DNA of 64,000 nt, from positions 1,674,001 to 1,738,000 of the forward strand of contig JACCLO010000003.1 in assembly GCA_029448655.1 (NCBI GenBank). Direction: 5' to 3'. Made by a program: the position numbers and the translations under genes. The stretch's first letter is position 1, and each line of letters opens with the position of its first letter. The DNA comes from Wolfiporia cocos. Taxonomy: Eukaryota; Basidiomycota; Agaricomycetes; Polyporales; Phaeolaceae. Shown in pieces: positions 11,444 to 22,431 of the stretch. The notes beneath the pieces were generated by a model, which saw nothing but the letters and a program-made list of their open reading frames with translations, ran no database searches and had not been told where the DNA came from.

Positions 11444-12125
11444 CAGTCGTTCCGGAATATAATGACACTTGTCAGTTTTTTTTCGCACGTCGTTTCGACG
11501 CGTCGATCTTCCGAGCCAATGTTCCGAGCCCGTAAGCGCCCGTCTCTCGCACTTTCACTCCTTCATCGCAAGCACTTTTTCCTGGCATCGAGATGCCCCT
11601 ACCCTCTGCATACAAATACGAGCTATTTCCAGACAGAATACCCACTCCTACTCCACAAAATCCCGATGAAGAAATCGGCGAAAATGAGTTTGATGAACTA
11701 GAATCTAGCAGTGACTACGATACACACACTTTGCGAATAGAATACATCACAGCTCGAGTAATAATGCGAATACGTCCTCGCAATAGTGATGGAGGTTTGA
11801 CGAGCTGGCCGAAGTCACCCAAGATTTTTCGCTAGCGATAAAGACTGCTACGTGAGACTGCTAGAATCTTGCAATGTTGTCCTCATTCCAGCCTCTATTC
11901 CACAGCTGTGGGGCCCAGGATCTCACATCCTCACTAATATCCCTATTTCCCTTGACACAGAGAGTGTGATAGTGCGCAGAATCTAGACAATTGCAGTGGA
12001 ATACAGGTTCGGGCAATGGGCGCTTGTGGGCGCTTACTGGCTCGGAACATTGGCTCGGAAGATCGACGCGTCGAAACGACGTGCGAAAAAAAACTGACAA
12101 GTGTCATTATATTCCGGAACGACTG
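11444..12125. mobile_element. Tc1/mariner (pogo/Fot1-like) non-autonomous element, copy 1
   Basis: A 682-bp unit begins CAGTCGTTCC and ends GGAACGACTG. It is flanked by TA on both sides (11442-11443 and 12126-12127), the Tc1/mariner target duplication. The terminal inverted repeats are nearly perfect over roughly 95 bp; they differ mainly by one T in a poly-T run and become imperfect near the inner end. No transposase (DDE) domain is present, so the element is MITE-like and would need an enzyme in trans. Its interior holds an 80-codon protein-like ORF at 11593-11835 (see findings). Confidence 0.85.
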
Positions 12126-12172
12126 TAATTACCCAGCGGGTTTGCGTAGCACCAAGCGCCGAAGATCACGTG
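12126..12172 (+). repeat. 47-bp flank repeated inverted at 13118-13164
   Basis: The 47 bases directly outside the right end of MITE copy 1, from the TA to a CACGTG, are the exact reverse complement of the 47 bases directly outside the left end of MITE copy 2. Confidence 0.9.
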
Positions 12173-13117
12173 TGTTCCCGGACGCGACGCTGCTGCGTAC
12201 GAACGTTGAAGTAGCTTATGAAGGCAGAATAGTAATAGAAAGTATTAGTCGAATTCGTTATAGACAATGTATGTACGACGCTGTTCATGACTCTGTCAGT
12301 GGATGAGTGGTTTCATTTATACGTCCTGCACTCTTGAGCCAGCGTGACTCTACGCGGTCTCGTTGGTCCTCAAGGATATATATGCAATGATTGTCGTAGC
12401 ATTGTGTCCAAGTCATCGACACGTCGAATTCATTTTCGTTGTCAATCTGTAGGTCGGGCGTGGACTTAGTGCTTAGTACTTAGGCATCGGCGTTGTATGT
12501 GTTGCGATTCGGGAACGGCGGGCTGCCGCCGCCTCGTGTCAGGGACCGTCGGTGCGCTAGCAAGCGTGACATTAACTTTTTCCCTGTTTCATCCACTAGT
12601 CTACTCAATGCTAGGCACCTGTAGCGCGCTAGTACTTACATAGTATACCGTAGCTACACTTATACTAGCCGCGCGAGTACCGGATGCCCCAGAGGCTTAC
12701 CTTTGGAGCATCCGCGTACGTATCTCCCTTCTGTCTCGTTCCCGCCTGTACTTACATGCCGCAGTGACGTGAACGTATCCGCGTCACTTTAGGTACGACA
12801 TATAGAGAGGCTTACTTTTGGAGCATCCGCTGACGCGAACGTATCCGCGTCACTTTAGCCCTCCGGTCTGTGTGTTGAGACTCCCGCCGTATCCGCTGCG
12901 CCGATCCGCTCCGGATCGCCTTGCCCAATCACATTGTATCGCGATAGTATGCACCAGCACCCTCGTGCACACATACAATGATCTAAGTAGTTGTTTTATT
13001 GTAATCCTGCAATGCATATAATGCGTATATCATCAGCTCAGTCGATGGGGCGGCCGAAACATTCAACGTCTCAACGTCTGTCAAAAATTGCACAGAGGCG
13101 CCCGCCGCGGCCCAGTG
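12173..13117. other. Repeat-bearing intergenic spacer between two MITEs
   Basis: About 945 bases with no gene. Contains two interleaved direct repeat pairs at 12691-12857, listed separately. Confidence 0.5.
12691..12857 (+). repeat. Two interleaved direct repeat pairs (25 and 27 bp)
   Basis: Repeat 1, beginning agaggcttac and ending gagcatccgc, occurs at 12691-12715 and 12806-12830 with one C/T difference. Repeat 2, beginning tgacg and ending gtcacttta, occurs at 12765-12791 and 12831-12857 with one T/C difference. The second copy of repeat 2 is also a hairpin: TGACGCG and CGCGTCA around an 8-nt loop. In the second set the two repeats are directly adjacent; in the first they are about 50 nt apart. 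Confidence 0.85.
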
Positions 13118-13164
13118 CACGTGATCTTCGGCGCTTGGTGCTACGCAAACCCGCTGGGTAATTA
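13118..13164 (-). repeat. 47-bp flank, inverted copy of 12126-12172
   Basis: Runs from CACGTG at 13118 to the TA target duplication at 13163-13164 and matches the flank of MITE copy 1 base for base in reverse complement. Confidence 0.9.
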
Positions 13165-13686
13165 CAGTCGTTCCCGAAAATAATGTCAAAGTCACGTTTT
13201 TTTGCGCGTCGTCTCGACGCGCCAAAGTTCCGAGCCATCTTCCGACTCGTAAGCGCCCGTAAGCGCACCTACTTGCATTTGTGTACTGCACTGTTTTCTA
13301 CAGCTATGGGTAATAGAAGAATCAACAAATACATGAAACTGTGTACTCTTCGTCCATGGCAAGCGGTTGGGTCCAACATGGTATTTGTGAGATTCTAATC
13401 ATCTCCCGCTAGTCTACCCTTGGGAGCACATCTTCGAGGGCTTCAGAAATTCCTGTTCTGACTGGCTAATATTATGATATCATCACATTCCAAATTGCAC
13501 TGCAATAAGCCCTGTAGGAAATGCGACATGTTTGAGCTCAAGAGAAAGGCTCGAAACGATGGCATACAGGTGCGCTTACGGGCGCTCACGAGTCGGAAGA
13601 TGGCTCGGAACTTTGGCTCGGAACTTTGGCGCGTCGAGACGACGCGCAAAAAAACGTGACTTTGACATTATTTTCGGGAACGACTG
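13165..13686. mobile_element. Tc1/mariner (pogo/Fot1-like) non-autonomous element, copy 2
   Basis: A 522-bp unit begins CAGTCGTTCCCG and ends CGGGAACGACTG, flanked by TA at 13163-13164 and 13687-13688. The inverted repeats are about 105-120 bp and nearly identical to each other; the right arm carries an extra local duplication of the motif aactttggctcgg. It is related to copy 1 but differs at many positions within the repeats and has an unrelated-looking interior. No transposase is encoded. Confidence 0.85.
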
Positions 13687-13833
13687 TAGCCTCAAGCATC
13701 GTCGTTTCACGTGGAACGCGGTTCATGCCTGCTCAAAGAAACCGTGAAGGGAGCTAAGGAAGTGGTACGATTGTGAGCTTCTCGGCCCGGGAAGTTCAGA
13801 AGCGTCTAGTGTTGCCGCGGCTCGGGCTTGAGC

Positions 13834-15562
13834 CCCAGTGAAAGTACCTCGTATCAGATTCTATCAGTAGCTACCTGATATGATCTGATACTAAAGTTGG
13901 ACTCTTCATAGAATTCGCTATTTTTCTAGGTGCCAGGTAGTATACTAGAAGCCACTGTAATGTACTGCAAGCTAGTAGGATAGCATTCCAATATACTACT
14001 AATTACCAGAAAATACCCGACGGCCCTGTCTTAAAATGTAGCGACTATCCCAAGATACTCAAACATACCAATATGCAGAGGCTCACTCAATCAGAGCATA
14101 CTTGTTCATATCAGACCTCATTTTTCAATTGCTTTAATCTATCAACAGCTACCAGAAAGTACCAAAATCCACTGAATCTCATCTTCTGACTCACTCAGAA
14201 AAATGGCGCACATATGTTGGAAGTTGATGCGCTCGGTGTGTGATGGTGCAATCGGAGTCATGCATCGATTGGAGTCAATAGCGTGCCAAGGTGGAAATGG
14301 CAGGCGTGGCAGGAGTCGGGGGGCTGATAATCGGGGTGGTATGGGCAGATGAGTCACCATTAGCATAAAAAGGGATGGATTGTACATACCTAAGCCGTGC
14401 ATTTGTAACCTATCCAGACGAAATCCCTGGAGTCCGATAAAGGAGAAGTGCCATCTGAGGTGCAATGCAAGAATGGGGAATGCACGCACCTCTGCAGTCT
14501 GTATCTACAGATGGAAGTTATCAAAACAAGTGTTGAGCATGCATATACTCACTGAATCTTGTTTCATTTGCTGTGTTCTGCATGAAGCAACCAATCTTCT
14601 CTATGATCACCTCACTAGAGCTGTGCATACCTTGGGAGATGGTGGAAGTATGAAGTAGAGATAAGAAAAAGAGACAGGTGACTCGAGACAGGACAGTACT
14701 TGTCACAGTTTTCTAGGCATTTACCTCATTTTTCCTGGATTTACTCCATTTTATTCCGATTTTCTACGGCTTATCCCAAGATAAGTCGTATCCAACGTAG
14801 TTAGTAAACCTAACCACGATACCATCACTCTTCTCGAAACCACTCGAAGGTTCTAGAGAATGAGTCATATCTAGCTGGTCATCGGCCCCGTGTTAACGCT
14901 CTACGGCCTTTAGCCCGCTTATCTTATCTAGCTTACGCTATGCCAAAGCATGCCATTATGGCGCCATACCAGAAGCGCTGAGCATTACCGCTCAGCGCAC
15001 AGACCTCTTAGCATTAGGGCAAGCAGTACATGAGTAGTGCCCTACATGTATATAAGCTGATACGTCTAAGGCCTAAGTCCTTAGAACTATCAATCTGTTA
15101 CACGACGCTTTAGCCAATAACTACTGCTTCACTTGACTCGTTCTACCCCAACTCGCAACAACTCAACGTTTCGACTACAACCCAGAACATAAGTGAGTCT
15201 TGGGTCAGTACTTGTACTATGACACAATTGAGTGACCAACTCACGTGAGTGCTTGGGCTCACTGCTTGCAACAAAGTCGAAGTCCAGGTTGCTGCCCACT
15301 TTTTGACTTGATGTCGACTTGCAGTTTTGCGACTGGACATCTGCTCGAAAATTCTCAATTGTGACTTCTATTAATTGAGGATATGTTGAGTATATTAACT
15401 AGTATGTATGAGTACGACAAAAGTCTTGGCATCGGTGATCTGACTGCCCAGACTCTTGGCATTTAGCTTTCGATAGCTTCTAGTACAAATGGTTATCTCA
15501 ATATTTTTTTGATATTTACTAGTATTTACTGATACACTAAGGATATGATGGCTTTTCACTGG
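13834..15562. mobile_element. hAT-like non-autonomous element A
   Basis: A 1,729-bp unit starts CCCAGTGAAAG and ends CTTTTCACTGG. The perfect 8-bp direct repeat GCTTGAGC lies immediately outside both ends (13826-13833 and 15563-15570), the hAT target-duplication length. After the first 8 terminal bases the two ends still align imperfectly over about 40 bp (both contain TATCAGTA). No long ORF or BED/RNase-H-like transposase is visible, so it is defective or non-autonomous. A region around 14780-15110 looks promoter-like (tatataagc). The element is clearly AT-richer than flanking genes. Confidence 0.75.
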
Positions 15563-15690
15563 GCTTGAGCCACAGCTCGAGCCAAGCCGCACTCACTGAA
15601 GCCAAGCCAAGCCATATCTGGAGATGACAGCAATGGCTCGGCTACCAGTAGCTTGGCTTGGCTCGGCTTCACATGGCTCGAGCGCTCAAT
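15563..15690. repeat. Imperfect inverted repeat rich in GAGCC/GCCAAGCC
   Basis: Direct copies of gccaagcc at 15581-15613 face ggcttggc/ggctcggc copies at 15650-15690, giving an imperfect hairpin of about 120 bp. A related block (gagccacagcttgagcc and onward) recurs at 16319-16364. hAT-like element A inserted into this sequence. Confidence 0.6.
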
Positions 15691-16494
15691 TCCAAATCGG
15701 GTATTCCCTGGTGTGTCCTTGCAATTGCCTGCAATCTGTATGATGCTATCATACACTCGTCAATATTGACGTCAAGGAGCTGTTGCCATCAGTACCTATG
15801 TGAGTGGTGCTTTAGGATTCAATAAAATATCAATCGCACTATGAGAGTGAGCACCCAACTGATGGACCACTATGCCGTTGACTAGCTCTCGAATTGCACA
15901 ACACCTTTGGTCCCATGGTCTGCTTAAGCACATGAACATCTATGTGGTGAGTACTGCTAAGCATTCTCATGTGACGACAAGAGCTAATCTCCAGTGATAT
16001 ATCCTTAGACCAGAGCACTTAATATACAGCAGCATATGTGATCATTGTAAGTCATATTCTACGCATCATTTGCTGAGTGTCGGACTGTGGCAGTTAGGTA
16101 TGACGGAGAATGAGCAGCGAATGCAGACTACAGAGGACGCGCTATCATCTATGAGGATTCTTGCTAACTCGGCTGATACATGTACTCAGATTTGTCCAGG
16201 ACCGTAGACATTTGTACTGATATATTTAAATAGCCATATTTGTACATATTAGATAGCCATGGATACGCTGTACAATACACCATTCCTATCTGTCACTGAG
16301 CTAGCTGCTAGATGCTGTGAGCCACAGCTTGAGCCGAAGCCACCTCGAGCCAAGCCAAGCCGCCACTAGCTTCGTCTGACCGAGTCGTTTGTGTGTGTCT
16401 CGCAATAGGGCCTGTCCTGGTAGCACGATCATGAAATATGATCTCTCCTATGATCGTACTTCCTCGGTACGGTTATCCGCGCATAGAGTTCGTG
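15691..16494. other. Spacer between hAT-like elements A and B
   Basis: About 800 AT-rich bases without a supported gene; ends with the related GAGCC-rich block at 16319-16364. Confidence 0.5.
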
Positions 16495-16502
16495 GCATGA
16501 CT

Positions 16503-18271
16503 CCCAGTGAAAATCCGAGGTATTTAGAAGTACCCAAATAAGTCCTACTGTATCTAAATGTATCCTGAAAAGTTCGACGTATCATAATATATTCAGTGTA
16601 ATCCAAATGTATCAAGCAGATCATTGACAAGGCCACTAAAACCTTAGAGCGAACTGAGGGGAGCGAAGTGGATGAACGCCAAGTTCAGACTGGGGTTACC
16701 AGCTGAACAAGGCCTGCTATTATACTATCAGGCTATTTGTACATGTTTGTACTATAATGACCATATATGGTAACTAGGGAGTCTGGTGCGAGACTAGGGT
16801 AGGGGTCTAAGCCAGACTCTGAAACATAGAAGCGTAAAGTATATCAAATACATAGCGGTCACCGTGGCCGTGTGGGAACCGGGCCTTATGTCGTTATCTA
16901 GACGTGATCTGGCTCCTTCCAGGGTATGATCCGGGCTTGGCTGGGCTTGGGGACCCGGGGGAGCGGATCAGGTTCGTTATCATCAGGAAAAGCTTTTGCC
17001 CATGACAATCATATGACCTATTGTTTAGATTGACATATGCCAATGAATGACAGATCTTACCATATGGCCTCTGTGAACTGCGTATCACATTGACATGAAC
17101 ATTTAATTTTGCACATGTGAAATTGTTCCAATTAGAGCTGTATGTAGATTGCTTCGGATCCATGCGCTTACATTATTACGCTTTCTTTATTGTTGTCTCT
17201 ACTGCCACACTACTATATGTGCGTCCTTTCATACCCTTACCCTTTCATTGGAGAATCATTAAAGCATCGAGCCTTCATATCTAGATTTGATAATAAAGTA
17301 ACAAGGTTTTTTTTGTGGCTTTGATTACATAATGATTCCCAAAGCCAAAGAGAAGGTATGTGTCTACACGGCTCCCCTTGTAGCCACATCCCTTTATGGC
17401 AACACTCTTACTCAACATCACTACGTCATTTGTCATTGACAGCTTTATTTTAGGTTCCTTCACTTATTCTGTCACCTCTTGAACTTTGTTTTCCTTGCTT
17501 AGGCTCACGATGCGCTGCAGTCAATCTTATCTCTGCACTTTTTTCTTGGCTTTGAGTTGGCGAGGCAACATCCCTTCAAAACTTCAAGAAGGATAGTGAA
17601 CATAGGTGGGTTACAAAGTGGCAACGAGCCGCTCTGCTTGTGCCCCGCTCATATACACTACCAGCAAAACTAGTTACCCCGCTAGCTTGCCCGCTTGGAC
17701 CTCTGTGCGTGCCGCCAATCGCCATCGCCGTCCAAACGGACACACGGTAGATAAGTTACAAAGGGTGTGGAGGGAAGGCTGAAAACAGACTGGTGGCATC
17801 ACTAAGGTCAGCAGTGGGGGGCTGGTAAGCGACATGCAGAAGGAAAGGAGAAGCACAGTGTGGGCGTGCAAGTGTGCGAAAATTTTGCTTGCTCGCCCAT
17901 GCATTGGAACCGGCCTCTCCCTGCACAAGGGATCTGCCGGCCCCACCATTAATCAGCAAACCTCGCATTGCAACAGTTGCTGCTTTCATTGTGCATGGAG
18001 ACTGGGAGCAGAGACTGGGAGCAGAGACTGGGAGGGTATATTAGAATATTTCTGGGTGCATTCGGATACTCTGTGTCAATAGTCTTGAGTAGATTAGGAT
18101 ACATCTGAATACAATGAGCCGTTCCACAGATTCATGTGGATACACTTGGAATACATACGAAACATTATATGGGTTCCTACGATGTATCCTAATGTAGCTT
18201 AGGGTTCAAATTTTCTCACCATATGTATCCGGTACATTTGGCTACATTTAAATACACTGGATTCTCACTGG
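16503..18271. mobile_element. hAT-like non-autonomous element B
   Basis: A 1,769-bp unit starts CCCAGTGAAAATCC and ends GGATTCTCACTGG, with the perfect 8-bp direct repeat GCATGACT on both sides (16495-16502 and 18272-18279). The first about 40 bases of each end align as inverted repeats (for example CCAGTGAAAATCC against CCAGTGAGAATCC, then GTATTTA). Both subterminal regions are full of short repeats of the type aaatgtatcc/ggatacattt, as expected for hAT transposase binding sites. The largest ORFs inside are about 90 codons and carry no transposase motif. Confidence 0.8.
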
Positions 18272-18279
18272 GCATGACT

Positions 18280-20532
18280 GCTGGTCGGAGACACATTCCA
18301 AGCTGCACACCCTTCGGAAGTCGGCAGCCGGCGGCCGGAAGGCCTGCATCGACGATGAATATTTCTCGGAGTATATGTAATAATGCCTGTTGCGCTTCCT
18401 GGGGGCAGTTCTGTCCAGTGGTCGAGATGCGTGCACAGATGGACTACGCATTTCCATAGTACATGCCCGAAGACGGCTATGATATTTGAGAGTCAAATCT
18501 CTTTGTTGCAGCAGGGTCAGTGAATGTATAATGAAATTTAGACTTTGAATGGTGAGCTACAAGGGGCAAATCAGGTCACATACTTGCAGGAGAAATTTCC
18601 CGATAGAAACGCCATTGTGATACGGTCGGTATCATACGAAAAGACAAAACATTCTCGTGCTGCAGCTTTCAGCCTGCTTCATAATCTGGTCAGCAGGGTC
18701 GATCCCTTTCCAAAGGCAACGTTCCTGATTGCGCGACTGATTTGATGCCATGACAGTTGGCGAATGATAGTTCGTAGGCGAAAGAGAACTGTGGCACCCC
18801 CGAACGTTCTTCCATCGGCTCTCCTGCTCGACGCTCGCCATTCAAGTAGTAATGATGGGTAAGAGGCCGATAACGGTGATCATCATCGGGGTTCAGGTCG
18901 AAATGTCACATCGGGCATGAAACACTTCAAATGGCGTCTGCCTATACGGCGAAACGCAGGAGAGACGGAAGAAGCGCGTGCTAAATGCGCCACAGACGCT
19001 GGGCGAAGATTGCTTCAAGGTCAGTCAGCTGTGGCGGCTTTGCGGGTGGCTTTCAGCAGAACCAAGTCTTCAGTAACCCTGCGGCGGCGGAATCGTCACT
19101 CAAACCTGTGCAGAAAAATTAGCTATCTGGTATGTTCATCGCACCCGATGTACCGAGAACGATAGATCCAGTCTGATCGGGGTGTATCATCGCTGATGTC
19201 GCTTGCCGTCTTCGCTCAGTAACTGGTCCGTCCGCTTGCATACGATCCGCCAGTCTCCGATGTGGCTGTGCACCCCACCCCCGCTTGCGACATACCGCTG
19301 CTTCACGGTTATCGCAAGATCGTGCGAGCAACCGTTTGCGTTTTCGTGGTTAGCCATTTCCGCGATCATAAACGGGTTGAATATCCTAAACGGCAAGGTA
19401 TCACAAAGCATTTTGGGGAATCTATAGAACCTCAGGTAAAGGCTTGTTGGCAACCTTGCATTTAATAATTCCGACTTGCAGCACTGGGTATTCACAGCCA
19501 GATTAGCCAGCACTCCGAGATCGGATGTTTCGAGCGGCTTACCCTGCGCGAGCGCCGAGATCAACCGATCATGCATGGGTGACCGCTTCATACTGCAGAT
19601 CCCCGAATTGCCTACAACCTCAATGCGACGTGGATGAGCCTGACAGCGGGAAGACAAAAACGAGGTAGTGATGGCTGATTACGGTCAGCCACTAGGAGAA
19701 ACTCTAACATACCACGTGATGGACCATTGACACCCCGCCTATGTCACTGAAACATGTCTACATCTCGGAGGCGCACTGACGCTAGCATCAGTATCAGTAG
19801 TATGACTGAATCGTGATGGTGGCAATCATTGAAAAACGCCGACGTGACATTGGAGAGTATCAGCTGCTCCTCAACTTCTTTCAGCTCAGAACTTCTTTAC
19901 AACCAATTTGATTATCCTAACGAGAATCAATCACCCAGAATGTGCTTTAATCTCCATGGCCACCAGGCTGCGACTGACAATGAGACTGCCGATTCCAGCC
20001 ACAGGTACGAACTGATGGATCTAGTCGCCCTAACCGCGGCGATTTGTTGCGCATCAACGCTACGAGCTACAGGCGCCTCTGGCAACTAGTGACACAGGAG
20101 TCTCAGGTTTCAGGCTCATTTTACTTTCTGGGAAACTTCTCAGTGCCTCGCTCACATACCTGCGAACGCAGAGTCCGAGGGTGCATGCGAAGGCCGGCCA
20201 GGAAGCGTTCTCGGTGCGAATCGAGCATCTGTAACGTGGGCGCAGCAGCCTCCATCTCCCACGCAACCGTTAACCTACTGACCTTTTACGGAGCACATGC
20301 TAGCGCATGCCTGTACGAGATGCTCAATCAATCGCGAGTCTCGCATGATTCCTTCCGGCAAACGCCCGCCTGCCGTACAAATATTTGCGGTCAGCTTACG
20401 CCTGCGGATGTCTTACTACGCCCTTCTCCCGCCCTCCCGCGCTGCGATACCACCTCTCCAGGACCTCCTTTAACCCCCTCGTTCCTTCTCGTCATTTCCC
20501 CTAAGCTGGACCCGGCTGCGCCGTGAACCGAT
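18280..20532. other. Gene-poor region, end of the mobile-element block
   Basis: About 2.25 kb. A minus-strand ORF of 156 codons (19187-19657) is the longest; I recognise no domain and see no splice context, so I do not call it a gene. The last few hundred bases become GC-richer and pyrimidine-rich toward the start of the oxidoreductase gene. Confidence 0.5.
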
Positions 20533-21836
20533 ATGTGGAAGGAGACTCGCCAGAGGCAGAATGTTGTTATTGTCGGGGGCGGGCACGCGGGCGCGCTCCT
20601 CGCACGCTCGCTATCTGCGATCCTGGACCCCAGCAGGTTCGAGCTCATCCTCATCAACGAGCGGCCCTTCGCCATACACCTGCTTGCCGGAGCGCGCATG
20701 ACCGCCTCGGATGAGGGCGACTACGAGCACTCTGCGCTCATGCCATACGATAAGCTGTTCCACAACGGAAATGGTCGCCTTGTCATCGGCCGCACAGTTG
20801 CGATCGAAGAGAAGGAGCCGGGCCTGGGCGGACATGTCGTGATGCAGAGCGGGGATCGCATACCGTACAGAGCGCTCGTGATCGCGTGTGGATTCTCGTG
20901 GTCGGGCCCGCTCGATTTTCCGTACACGCATGAGGAAGTACACAGTCACATCGCTCATTGGCGGGGGGTGTACAAACAGGCGGACCACATAGTGCTGGTC
21001 GGAGGAGGTGCCGTCGGTATTGGTGAGAACATGCTCTGTCAGATCTGTCAGCGAATCTGACAAGCGCTCCTCGAATAGAGACGGCCGGGGAACTCAGAGA
21101 CATCTACCCCGTACGTAGTGCCCACACTTGTAATGATCACTCGAGCTTATGCCCTTATGCAGAACAAGAGAATCACTATCATCCATGCGGATGACATGCT
21201 GCTCAATCCAACATACCCCGAGAAGTACCGCAAGGATGTGGAGCGCCGCGTTCGTGCACGGCGCATCGACCTGATCTTCTCCGAGCTTATAGACTACATC
21301 CCAGAATGGGGCACCGTCGGACTCACGACGCGCAGTGGGATGACCTTGCCGACCGCTGACCTAGTCGTGCCCACGTTCGGCCCTCGGCCAAACTCAGAAT
21401 GGATCGCGTCGCTTGGGCCAGACGTGCTGGACATAAGGCGCCTCGTGCGCGTCGGCCCGACCTTCGAGGTTGTCGGGCACCCAGGCGTTTTTGCGATCGG
21501 CGACATCACCGACTGCAACGAGCAAAAGCAGGCGCTCAAGTACGCTAATCACGTCGAAGTCGCCGCGCCTAATATCCTGAGCTTCCTCGAGAGCCGCCCA
21601 CAAACGAAGAAGTACAAGGGCAGCATGGAGATCATCCTCATTCCCATCGGTAGAGTACGTTATATTTCAGCTGCTTCCGGGTGATGGCTCCTCCGACTAA
21701 TCCAACCGTTGTGCAGAATCGCGGCTGCGCGTACTTTGAGATGCTCTGGGGCGTCACGTTCGGAGACTGCTTTGTCCGCCGGTTGAAGGGCAAGGACCTC
21801 GTTGTAGCAGCTACAAGAAAAGACCGAGGGCTTTGA
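20533..21836 (+). CDS. AIFM2/FSP1-like FAD/NAD(P)H oxidoreductase
   Basis: Exons 20533-21022, 21079-21110, 21163-21654 and 21717-21836 give 377 residues; introns are 56, 52 and 62 nt. The N-terminal Rossmann motif VVIVGGGHAGALLA binds FAD. The central IVLVGGGAVGIETAGE binds the nicotinamide cofactor and is interrupted by the first intron at GI/E. The C-terminal GHPGVFAIGDITD is the FAD-ribityl signature of pyridine-nucleotide-disulphide oxidoreductases. No redox CxxxxC pair is present in the first domain, as in AIF/AMID and type II NADH dehydrogenase relatives. Length and the C-terminal FGDCFVRRLKGKDL segment fit the AIFM2/FSP1 group, which reduces quinones at membranes. The exact quinone substrate and location are inferred. 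Confidence 0.88.
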
Positions 21837-22431
21837 GCTCCGCAGGTGAGGAGGGCTCCATGGACACACGTTCGTTACGCATCCCTGTATTTCTTGTCAT
21901 ACCATCCGGCGATCATTGGTGCATTTCAAAAAATCTCAAGTTCGATTTGGGTTTGTTTCTGTAGGATCTGTTGTTGCACTACTAATATACTGCTATGATT
22001 CCCGGTGTACAACTCTTGTACTAATTTATATCACTTCGCATACCCATACCCCATGGCCCGCTTCCGAATGAGGCGGAGCCGCGTTGGATCTTGTATATGC
22101 TCAATCGAGATCGAGGCAGATCCCCGTGTCAGTGTCGATCGCACCAGCGGCCCCCGAGGTTGATGGAAGGTGGATAACCTTCAATCAGCAGCATGTGGTT
22201 CTGGTTTATGGTGGCAGAGCCCTCAAGGCCTCATGTTCGGATGTTATATATAAAAGATGATTACATGGCGCGGATGAGGGTGGTTGTGCTTGGGAGAACG
22301 CGGATAGATGTACAGGAAAGTGATTATTGCTGTCTGGTAAAGTTCACGGAATCTACGACTCGTGCGTTGTATAGCATCACACACTGTATTGCAATTCGGA
22401 ACCTACCTGGGCATCTTCAGTGCTCGGGAAC
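21837..22431. other. Convergent intergenic region
   Basis: About 600 bases between the 3' ends of the oxidoreductase and the anoctamin. No gene seen. Confidence 0.55.

Noticed and set aside
14892..15100. Possible solo LTR (TGTTAACG...CTGTTACA with TATATAAG inside)
   Set aside because: No matching 5-bp target duplication and no second copy in the window; it lies inside hAT-like element A, whose ends are much better defined.
19187..19657. 156-codon minus-strand ORF
   Set aside because: No recognised motif, no splice context, and it lies in the gene-poor mobile-element block. Could be a relic, but the evidence is too thin for a gene call.
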